In this document: positions 54,035 through 61,322 of the stretch, in pieces
Position numbering within the stretch: position 1 is the first letter of the stretch
How the letters are laid out: each line of letters starts with the position of its first letter
Assembly: GCA_030653035.1 (NCBI GenBank)
Contig: JAUSAB010000030.1
Location: 1-64,000 of the forward strand
Source: Desulfocapsaceae bacterium
Lineage (GTDB): Bacteria; Desulfobacterota; Desulfobulbia; Desulfobulbales; Desulfocapsaceae
DNA: 64,000 nt
Direction: 5' to 3'
The notes under the pieces: model-generated
Database searches by the model: none
What the model saw: the letters and a program-made list of their open reading frames with translations, nothing else
Told to the model about the DNA's origin: nothing
Program-made: the position numbers and the translations under genes

Positions 54035-57000
54035 ATGAGGAAAAAGATTTTACGGTTACGTGCCAAAGGTTTTATGTCTTTGGCGATTTTACCACTATTG
54101 CTGTTCTTTGCCGTTACTATTCACGCCGCATCTGTTCTTGATGGCTTCAACCCGAATGCAAACGACAATGTCTCTGCCATCGCCGTGCAGGCCGATGGCA
54201 AAATCCTCGTCGGCGGTAATTTCATCTCCATCGGCGGCCTGACAAGAAACCGTATTGCCCGGCTTAATGCTGACGGCACGGCGGATACAACCTTTGACCC
54301 CAATGCAAATGGCTCTGTCTCTTCCATCGCTGTACAGACCGACGGCAAGATTCTCGTCGGCGGTGATTTCATCTCCATCGGCGGCCTGACCAGGAACCAT
54401 ATTGCCCGGCTTAATGCTGACGGCACGGCGGATACAACCTTCAACCCGAATGCAAACAGCTCTGTCTCTTCCATCGCTGTACAGACCGACGGCAAGATTC
54501 TCGTCGGCGGTGATTTCATCTCCATCGGCGGCCTGTCCAGAAACCGTATTGCCCGGCTCAATGAGGACGGCACGGCGGATTCAACCTTCAACCCGAATGC
54601 AGATAACACTATCTCTACCATAGCCGTGCAGGCCAACGGCAAGATCCTCGTCGGCGGTGCTTTCTCCACCATAAATGGCCAGACCAGAAACTGTATTGCC
54701 CGGCTCAATGCTGACGGCACACTGGATACAACCTTCAACCCCAATGCAAATGGCAATGTCCAATCCCTGGCCATGCAGACCGACGGCAAGATCCTCGTCG
54801 GCGGTGGTTTCACCTCTATCGGCGGCCTAACCAGGAACAATATTGCCCGACTTAATGCCGACGGCACGGCGGATACAACCTTCAACCCCAATGCCGATAT
54901 CTTTGTCTGGTCCATAGCCGTGCAAGCCGACGGCAAGATCCTTGTCGGCGGTTTTTTCACCTCCATCGGCGGCCAAGCCAGGAACAATATAGCCCGACTT
55001 AATGCCGACGGCACGGCGGATATAACCTTTAACCCCAATGCAGATAACATGGTCCTGTCCATAGCCATACAGACAGATGGCAAGGTCCTCGTCGGCGGCA
55101 TTTTTACCTCCATTGGTGGCCAGACCAGGAGCTACATAGCCCAACTCTATGCTGACGGCATGACAGACACAGACCTCAATCCAAGTGCAAATGGTTCTGT
55201 CTATTCCCTGGCCGAGCAAGCAGACGGCAAGGTCCTCGTCGGCGGCGATTTCACTTCCATAGGCGGCCAGGTCAGAAACAGGATAGCCAGACTCAACACT
55301 GACGGCACAGTGGATACAACTTTCAACCCAAATGCAAATAGCTTTGTCTTTTCCATAGCCATACAGACCGACGGCAAGATCCTCGTCAGCGGCAACTTCA
55401 CCTCCATAGGCGGCCAGGCCAGAAACAGGATAGCCCGGCTTAATACTGATGGCACGGTAGATGCAACCTTCAACCCAAATGCAAATAGCTATATCTTTTC
55501 CTTAGCCGTGCAGACTAACGGCAAGATCCTCGTCGGCGGTGACTTCACCTCCATAGGCGGCCAGGCCAAGAATTATATTGCCCGGCTTAATACTGATGGC
55601 ACAGTGGATACAGACTTCAACCCGGATGCAAATAACATTGTCTCTTCCATAGCCATTCAGGCCGATGACAAGATCCTCGTCAGCGGTAACTTCACCACCA
55701 TCAGTGGCCAGGCCAAGAACTATATTGCCCGACTTAATACTGATGGCACGGTGGATGCCGCCTTCAACCCGAATCCAAATAACATTGTCTCTTCCCTCGC
55801 CGTGCAGACTAACGGCAAGATCCTCGTCGGCGGCAACTTCACCTCCATAGGCGGCCAGACCAGGAAATATATTGCCCGGCTTAATATTGACGGCACCGCA
55901 GATACTGACTTCACACCGGATGCAAACAACTCTGTCTCTTCCATAGTCATTCAAGCCGACGGCAAGATCCTTGTCAGCGGCAACTTCACCTCCATAGGCG
56001 GCCAGGCCAGGAACTATATTGCCCGGCTCAATACTGACGGCACGGCAGATATTGACTTCAACCCGAATGCAAATAACTCAGTCTTTTCCATAGTCATTCA
56101 GGCAGACGGCAAGATCGTCGTCGGTGGTAATTTCACCACCATAGACGGCCAGACCAGGAATTATATTGCCCGGTTAAGCGTTGATGAAGCTGCGCTTCAG
56201 AAACTCTCCGTTTCAATAGATGGCACAACTATAAACTGGACAAGAAGTCAGTCATCACCGGAAGTGCATGATGTGATTTTTGAAAAGTCACCTGACAGGA
56301 TCACCTGGACATCATTAGGAATGGCAACTCGAATAAGCGGAGGATGGCAACTCACCGGCCAGACCCTCCTTTTGAGGGAGAATGGCTATGTCAGGGCAAT
56401 GGGCAAGACATATGGCGGTATGTACAATGGATCAACATCATCCAATGAATCAGTGCGCCAGTATTATTTGGACTTCTATACCCTCATGACCAATCAAGGT
56501 GGCACAGGGACAGGCACGGTAACAAGCAATCCCACAGGAATCAGTTGCGGAGCAGATTGTTCAGATTTATATACCACCGGCACCAGCGTGGCCCTTACCG
56601 CTACTTCTGCCACCGGCTCCACCTTCACCGGCTGGAGTGGCGATTGCACGGGGACAGACAACCCCTTTGACGTACTGATCGACACCAATAAAACCTGCAC
56701 CGCAACTTTTACTCTCAATCAGTACACCCTGGCCGTCAACAAAGCCGGGACAGGTGCGGGCACGATCGGTGGCAGCGGAACCTATGATTATGGAACAACA
56801 CACCCGGTAACCGCTACCGCTACCACCGGATCTACCTTCACCGGCTGGAGCGGCGACTGCTCGGGGACAGACAGCCCCTTTGACGTGGTCATCGACGGCG
56901 ACAAAACCTGTATCGCCACCTTCACCCTCAACCAGTATACCTTCATTACCAACATAACAACAGGCACTGGTAGCGGCACGGTAACAGGTGGCGGAATCTA

Positions 57001-57205
57001 TGCTTATGGAACAATAATACAGCTAACCGCAACCGCAGCCCCAGGCTCCATCTTTACCGGATGGAGCGGCAACAACTGCTCAGGTACAGATAACCCGCTG
57101 AGCGTGATTATCGACGGCAGTACAACCTGCATCGCAAACTTTGATTTAGTTCAAAAATTTCCATGGTCGATGTTCTTGCCAGCCATTACCAAAGAAAACC
57201 CTTGA
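54035..57205 (+). CDS. Secreted delta-60 repeat protein with InlB-type repeats
   Basis: A 1056-residue exported protein (signal peptide ending VTIHAASVLD; AGGAGG before the ATG). Residues about 36-715 are 14 consecutive delta-60 repeats of 49 residues, each with VSSIAVQTDGKILVGG, FTSIGG, ARLNADGTADTTF. A beta-domain (about 720-830) follows, then three repeats of the divergent InlB B/Flg_new type (GSTFTGWSGDCTGTDNPFDV, CTATFTLNQYT). Delta-60 repeats are predicted to fold as a beta-propeller or solenoid. A surface or secreted adhesin or matrix protein is likely. Confidence 0.9.
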   Translation: MRKKILRLRAKGFMSLAILPLLLFFAVTIHAASVLDGFNPNANDNVSAIAVQADGKILVGGNFISIGGLTRNRIARLNADGTADTTFDPNANGSVSSIAVQTDGKILVGGDFISIGGLTRNHIARLNADGTADTTFNPNANSSVSSIAVQTDGKILVGGDFISIGGLSRNRIARLNEDGTADSTFNPNADNTISTIAVQANGKILVGGAFSTINGQTRNCIARLNADGTLDTTFNPNANGNVQSLAMQTDGKILVGGGFTSIGGLTRNNIARLNADGTADTTFNPNADIFVWSIAVQADGKILVGGFFTSIGGQARNNIARLNADGTADITFNPNADNMVLSIAIQTDGKVLVGGIFTSIGGQTRSYIAQLYADGMTDTDLNPSANGSVYSLAEQADGKVLVGGDFTSIGGQVRNRIARLNTDGTVDTTFNPNANSFVFSIAIQTDGKILVSGNFTSIGGQARNRIARLNTDGTVDATFNPNANSYIFSLAVQTNGKILVGGDFTSIGGQAKNYIARLNTDGTVDTDFNPDANNIVSSIAIQADDKILVSGNFTTISGQAKNYIARLNTDGTVDAAFNPNPNNIVSSLAVQTNGKILVGGNFTSIGGQTRKYIARLNIDGTADTDFTPDANNSVSSIVIQADGKILVSGNFTSIGGQARNYIARLNTDGTADIDFNPNANNSVFSIVIQADGKIVVGGNFTTIDGQTRNYIARLSVDEAALQKLSVSIDGTTINWTRSQSSPEVHDVIFEKSPDRITWTSLGMATRISGGWQLTGQTLLLRENGYVRAMGKTYGGMYNGSTSSNESVRQYYLDFYTLMTNQGGTGTGTVTSNPTGISCGADCSDLYTTGTSVALTATSATGSTFTGWSGDCTGTDNPFDVLIDTNKTCTATFTLNQYTLAVNKAGTGAGTIGGSGTYDYGTTHPVTATATTGSTFTGWSGDCSGTDSPFDVVIDGDKTCIATFTLNQYTFITNITTGTGSGTVTGGGIYAYGTIIQLTATAAPGSIFTGWSGNNCSGTDNPLSVIIDGSTTCIANFDLVQKFPWSMFLPAITKENP
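54150..56190 (+). repeat. Fourteen 147-base tandem repeats inside the delta-60 gene
   Basis: The DNA unit containing GACGGCAAGATCCTCGTCGG recurs every 147 bases. Units 2 and 3 are almost identical (GACGGCAAGATTCTCGTCGG with a shared CGGTGATTTCATCTCCATCG), pointing to recent duplication; others have drifted. A region prone to copy-number change and assembly error. Confidence 0.9.
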
Positions 57206-57219
57206 TAGAGGAAAAAGCT

Positions 57220-57254
57220 ATGGGCCATCAAGGAGAATTTCCTTGATGGCCCAT
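57220..57254. terminator. Hairpin after the delta-60 gene
   Basis: ATGGGCCATCAAGGA and TCCTTGATGGCCCAT form a perfect 15-pair stem with a five-base loop, 15 bases after the stop. The 3' side is followed by GGAAAAAG rather than T, so on the plus strand it is a weak terminator. Confidence 0.6.
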
Positions 57255-57401
57255 GGAAAAAGTTGAACGCAACCCAAACAGACCTCTTTCGCTATCCCCT
57301 TAAAAATAGGGATCCATATCTGTTAACACCCCAGAAAATACCTGATTCCTGCATACACGAAAGTAACGAAGAGAAACATGAGGGACTGTCGATGTCTCGC
57401 T

Positions 57402-57470
57402 CAGTCAAGTACCACCGGCAAAGCCGGTGGTACTTGACTGATTTTGAACCGCTCGAAGCGGTTCAAAATC
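57402..57470. repeat. Two adjacent perfect hairpins
   Basis: CAGTCAAGTACCACCGGC and GCCGGTGGTACTTGACTG form an 18-pair stem with loop AAA (57402-57440); GATTTTGAACCGCT and AGCGGTTCAAAATC form a 14-pair stem with loop CGA (57440-57470). A related half element (GAGTCCACCGGCAGAGTCGG) recurs at 57511. Likely a mobile palindromic repeat. The 57206-57576 gap holds no gene. Confidence 0.75.
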
Positions 57471-57576
57471 GTGAGACTTCCCCCTTATTCCCGGAATTGT
57501 CAAACTTTGTGAGTCCACCGGCAGAGTCGGTGGTTTACCGTTTTTTATTACATGCAAGAACATCCATGCACATTTT

Positions 57577-58794
57577 TTACTCCTTATCCTTTTTTTCAAG
57601 CATCCGCACCACATGATCCCAGATGAGATCTGCCGTCTGCTCCTTGCTGACCAGAGGTAACGGGCTGGAACCATTTTTATCCAGCAGGGTCACCTGATTG
57701 GTATCCGCTTCAAAGCCGGTATGGGCAGAACCAATATCGTTAATGGCAATCAGATCAAGATTTTTATTCTTGAGTTTCTTTGCTCCCTCCGCCGTATGAT
57801 TTTGGCTCTCAGCGGCGAAACCAACAAGCAGAAATCCAGCCTTCTTCTTACGCCGCCCCAGTTCTTTTAGGATATCCGTGGTCTGCTCCAGCGTCAGTTG
57901 CAGCTCGGCCTGTTCTTTTTTCACCTTCTCAGCAAAGTGCATGGCAGGACGAAAATCACTCACTGCTGCTGCCTTGATAACCACCGAGGCCTGATGACAA
58001 TGTTCCAGCACCGCCTCCTCCATCTCGCGCGCCGTTTCCACCTGCACGCAGGAGACACCCGGTGGACAGGCAAGCTTGGTCGGGCCGGAGATCAGGATCA
58101 CCTCTGCCCCCCGCCTCTTGGCAGTTCTGGCCAGAGCATATCCCATCTTCCCTGACGAACGGTTACTGAGGAACCGGGCAGGATCCAGGGGCTCACGGGT
58201 CGGGCCCGCCGTAATCAAAATTTTCTCGCCAGTAAGATCGGGCACGGCCAGGATCTGGAGCATGACCTCCCGTGCCTGCTCCCATTCCGGCAAACGTCCA
58301 GGTCCTTCCTCCCGGCAGGCCATGCGACCGCTCTCCGGGGTCAGGACCTGACACCCATAGCCCTTGAGTTTTTCAATATTTTCCTGAACTGCTGGATGGC
58401 TGTACATCTGACTATTCATGGCCGGACAAACCAAAACCTTCGCCCTGGTGGCCAGGACTGTACAGGAAAGCAGATCATCGGCAAGGCCATGGGCCAGACG
58501 GGCAATGGTGTGGGCCGTGGCCGGGGCGATCACCACCAGATCAGCCTCCCGCGCCAACTGGATATGGGAAATGACATCGGCTCCCTCCTGCGTAAACAGG
58601 CTGGTATGCACCCGCTCACCGGAAAGGGCGGCAAAGGTCAGGGGGGCGACAAAGCGGCAGGCCGAATCGGTCATCATCACCGCGACCCGCGCCTCTTCCT
58701 TGGCAAGATTGCTCACCCAGCCCGCGACCTTAAAGGCGGCAATACTACCGGTCACCCCGACCACAATTCGTTTTCCCGCAAGTGTTGTATGCAT
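57577..58794 (-). CDS. coaBC: Bifunctional phosphopantothenoylcysteine decarboxylase/ligase
   Basis: A 405-residue enzyme of coenzyme A synthesis. CoaC half: KRIVVGVTGSIAAFKVAGWV, VIAPATAHTIARLAHG, PAMNSQMYSHPAVQ and ESGRMACREEGPGRLPE with the catalytic Cys (the usual ACGDxG is here ACREEG). CoaB half: ILITAGPTREPLDPARFLSN, RSSGKMGYALARTA, KKAGFLLVGFAAES, and LIAINDIGSAHTGFEADTNQ. The ATG at 58794 is the domain start; the ORF upstream is non-coding and contains a hairpin. Confidence 0.93.
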   Translation of the reverse strand: MHTTLAGKRIVVGVTGSIAAFKVAGWVSNLAKEEARVAVMMTDSACRFVAPLTFAALSGERVHTSLFTQEGADVISHIQLAREADLVVIAPATAHTIARLAHGLADDLLSCTVLATRAKVLVCPAMNSQMYSHPAVQENIEKLKGYGCQVLTPESGRMACREEGPGRLPEWEQAREVMLQILAVPDLTGEKILITAGPTREPLDPARFLSNRSSGKMGYALARTAKRRGAEVILISGPTKLACPPGVSCVQVETAREMEEAVLEHCHQASVVIKAAAVSDFRPAMHFAEKVKKEQAELQLTLEQTTDILKELGRRKKKAGFLLVGFAAESQNHTAEGAKKLKNKNLDLIAINDIGSAHTGFEADTNQVTLLDKNGSSPLPLVSKEQTADLIWDHVVRMLEKKDKE

Positions 58795-58853
58795 AAAGAA
58801 AATGTCCTCTCTCAATTCAACAAGAGCTATAAAATCCACATCAGCGGCCAGAC

Positions 58854-58950
58854 GCCGCTTCACCGCAACAGCCGCAGATTGGCTGTTGCGGTGAAGCGGC
58901 ATAAGAATCCGTAAAAAGTCTTAAGCAAAAAAACTTGCTGAAGACTTTAA
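58854..58950. repeat. Tandem hairpins upstream of coaBC
   Basis: GCCGCTTCACCGCAACAGCC and GGCTGTTGCGGTGAAGCGGC form a perfect 20-pair stem with a seven-base loop (58854-58900), 60 bases before the coaBC start. It is followed by an imperfect AAAGTCTT...AAGACTTT hairpin at 58915-58950. Same layout as the pair at 57402-57470 but different sequence. Confidence 0.7.
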
Positions 58951-58962
58951 CGGCTTCCAAAC

Positions 58963-59001
58963 AAAAAGGCATGTCCCGCACCATGCGGGACATGCCTTTT
59001 T
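58963..59001. terminator. Bidirectional intrinsic terminator
   Basis: AAAAAGGCATGTCCCGCA and TGCGGGACATGCCTTTTT form an 18-pair stem with loop CCA. It lies 30 bases after the Bax-inhibitor-like gene on the minus strand. Confidence 0.92.
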
Positions 59002-59030
59002 CTCAATCCTGCCAACAACAATTCCTTCTG

Positions 59031-59738
59031 CTAATTCCTGCTGCCCCCAAAGAATCTGAGCAACATGAGAAACAGATTGATAAAATCAAGATAGAGGGCC
59101 AAGGCGCCCATGATCGAACCCTTCCTGACCATTTCCTCTCCCTGGGTCATGATCCCCTCCTCGCCGATGGTCTTGATCCTCTGCACATCATAAGCAGTCA
59201 GTCCGGTAAAGATCAGCACCCCGGCCATGGAAATCACCCAGGACATGGCGGAACTGTGCATGAACATATTGACCAGCGAGGCGATGATAATCCCGATCAG
59301 GCCCATGAAGAGGAACGATCCCAGGCCCGAAAGATCCCGCTTGGTTACCAGGCCATACACGGCCATGGCCCCGAACATCCCGGCCGTAATAAAAAAGGTG
59401 CCGGCAATAGAGGAACGGGTATAGGCCAGAAAGATAGTTGACAAGGTCAAGCCATTAATGATGGCATAGCCGACAAAAAGCCCGGTGGCTGTCGAGGCCT
59501 GCATTTTATCCACCCGCGCCGAGAGATAAAAGACCATCCCCAGTTCTGCCAGGATCAGAATAATAAACAGGGGGCTGCCGACAATCTGTATAGCCAGTCC
59601 GGATGAAGCGGTAAAAAAGGCCACAATCCCGGTAAGCCCAAGACCGATAGCCATCCAGTTAAAGACTTTGGCCAGAAAGATGGTGGATGCCTCTTGCCGG
59701 GCCTGGGTCAAGGTTATCTGATTTGTATTTCCGTACAT
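59031..59738 (-). CDS. Bax inhibitor-1 / YbhL family membrane protein
   Basis: A 235-residue protein with seven hydrophobic segments and the family hallmarks at the N-terminus (ASTIFLAKVFNWMAIGLGLT) and in the last part (FTGLTAYDVQRIKTI). Family members form pH-sensitive calcium leak channels or act with membrane proteases such as FtsH. AAGGAG before the ATG at 59738 fixes the start. Confidence 0.9.
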   Translation of the reverse strand: MYGNTNQITLTQARQEASTIFLAKVFNWMAIGLGLTGIVAFFTASSGLAIQIVGSPLFIILILAELGMVFYLSARVDKMQASTATGLFVGYAIINGLTLSTIFLAYTRSSIAGTFFITAGMFGAMAVYGLVTKRDLSGLGSFLFMGLIGIIIASLVNMFMHSSAMSWVISMAGVLIFTGLTAYDVQRIKTIGEEGIMTQGEEMVRKGSIMGALALYLDFINLFLMLLRFFGGSRN

Positions 59739-59844
59739 GTCAATTCTCCTTTTCATAGTTTACGTCTGAGCATAAATACGATACATAAGTAGAGTGTATC
59801 TTAATCATTTTGTTTCAGCAAGCAAGGAAAAGAGGACGGGAAGG

Positions 59845-60597
59845 ATGAAGATTGCGATCAGCGGCAAAGGCGGCGTCGGCAAGACCACGATTATGGTCCT
59901 TCTGGCCAATGAGTTCAAGAAAGCCGGCAAGGATGTCCTGATCATTGACGCCGACCCCAGTCCCCATATGGCGGAGACTCTGGGGGTAAAAGATATTGAA
60001 AGGATAAAACCCATTGCCGAGATGACCAAACTTCTGGTTGAACGCTCCGGCAAGGTGGAAGGCTCCCCGTTTTACAACATGAACCCCCAGATAAATGACC
60101 TGCTTCAGGATTTCATGATCAGCCATGAGGGGATGAAGTTGATGGTGCTGGGCGCCATCCAGACCGGCGACAAGGGGTGTGCCTGTCCGGAAAACAATGT
60201 GTTGCGGCGGATGCTGACCAAGCTCCTGCTTACGCCCAATCAGGTGGTCCTGCTTGATATGGAGGCAGGGGTGGAACATCTGGGTCGGGGCACCATCGCC
60301 GGCATTGACCAGCTGCTGATCGTGGTCATCCCCTCCCGCTCTTCCATCCGCACGGCCCTCAAGATCAAGAAACTGGCAGAAGATGTGAAGATCCCCCGAA
60401 TTGATTTTATCGGGAATCTGATTAAAGACGAACAGGACCAGGTGTTTCTGACCGAAGGGCTAGGCATCACGCCCATTGCCTTCTTCGCCGATTCTCAGGC
60501 CATCAGAGAGGCGGAACGGGCTGAAACCCCGCTCACTCATCTTCCTGCCCCGACAGAGGATACTCCGCGACTCCTGATGGAGGCCTTGACCAGATAA
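59845..60597 (+). CDS. cooC: CooC-type nickel/CODH maturation ATPase
   Basis: A 250-residue SIMIBI ATPase: deviant Walker A KIAISGKGGVGKTTIMVLLA, the CooC cysteine motif GDKGCACPENNVLRRML, and VVLLDMEAGVEHLGRGT. CooC loads nickel into carbon monoxide dehydrogenase (or AcsF into acetyl-CoA synthase). No CODH gene is within view. The ATG at 59845 begins the domain; the ORF extends 17 codons further upstream. Confidence 0.88.
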   Translation: MKIAISGKGGVGKTTIMVLLANEFKKAGKDVLIIDADPSPHMAETLGVKDIERIKPIAEMTKLLVERSGKVEGSPFYNMNPQINDLLQDFMISHEGMKLMVLGAIQTGDKGCACPENNVLRRMLTKLLLTPNQVVLLDMEAGVEHLGRGTIAGIDQLLIVVIPSRSSIRTALKIKKLAEDVKIPRIDFIGNLIKDEQDQVFLTEGLGITPIAFFADSQAIREAERAETPLTHLPAPTEDTPRLLMEALTR

Positions 60598-60676
60598 TTC
60601 CCAAGACACACCCTTTGGCACATACCCTTGATGGTCAAGAGACCGCTTCAAGGCGCCTCCCGGATGATTCAAAAAA

Positions 60677-61162
60677 TCAGGGGAACAAGGAGGCGGTTAT
60701 CTCGACCACCTCAAACTCACGGGTTCCGCCAGGGGTCTTGGCGATCACATCATCCCCCACCTCTTTGCCAAGGATACTTCTCCCCAGCGGTGAAAATACG
60801 GAGATAGACCCCTTCTTCACATCAGCCTCTTCCGTACCCAGAAGTTGGTAACAGACCTGATCATCCGTTTCCAAATCCAGCAAGGTCACCACCGTTCCAA
60901 AGACCGCCCGTTGCGTAGGCACCTCCATACAGTTAATCACCTCGGCACGACCCAGCTTATCCTTCAACTCCCTGATGCGCCCCTCAATATGCCCCTGACG
61001 CTCTTTTGCCGCATGGTACTCTGCGTTCTCCTTCAGATCGCCATGGGCGCGGGCAACTTCAATAGCCTTGACCACATCAATCCGATCAACCTTCTCCAAA
61101 CGCCGAAGTTCATCACGCAGCTTCTGATACCCCTGAGTCGACATTGGTACTCGTTCAATCAT
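60677..61162 (-). CDS. greA: Transcription elongation factor GreA
   Basis: A 161-residue Gre factor: coiled-coil N-terminus MSTQGYQKLRDELRRLEKVD, the acidic tip HGDLKENAEYHAAKERQGHI with the D-E pair that acts in RNA polymerase, and a C-terminal FKBP-like domain (SPLGRSILGKEVGDDVIAKT). AGGAGG five bases before the ATG; the long frame upstream is not used. Confidence 0.94.
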   Translation of the reverse strand: MIERVPMSTQGYQKLRDELRRLEKVDRIDVVKAIEVARAHGDLKENAEYHAAKERQGHIEGRIRELKDKLGRAEVINCMEVPTQRAVFGTVVTLLDLETDDQVCYQLLGTEEADVKKGSISVFSPLGRSILGKEVGDDVIAKTPGGTREFEVVEITASLFP

Positions 61163-61322
61163 TCTTTCCTCCTGTTCAAATAAAAAAACCTGCAAATTGT
61201 GACAACAATCCGCAGGGATATGAGTCTTGTTAGCAACCGTTACAAAAAAGTCCTGTCTTTTTGACCAGTTCGTTACTCGTCTTGACCTTCGAAACGACAC
61301 GACGTGGTGACATAACAGGAGC

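Noticed and set aside
54121-55113. 330-codon minus-strand ORF and several others antisense to the delta-60 gene
   Set aside because: They are periodic shadows of the 147-base repeats; the plus strand has a signal peptide, a ribosome-binding site and a known repeat family.
54150-56190. CRISPR-like periodicity
   Set aside because: The 147-base units are coding throughout, with no short repeat/unique spacer structure and no cas genes.
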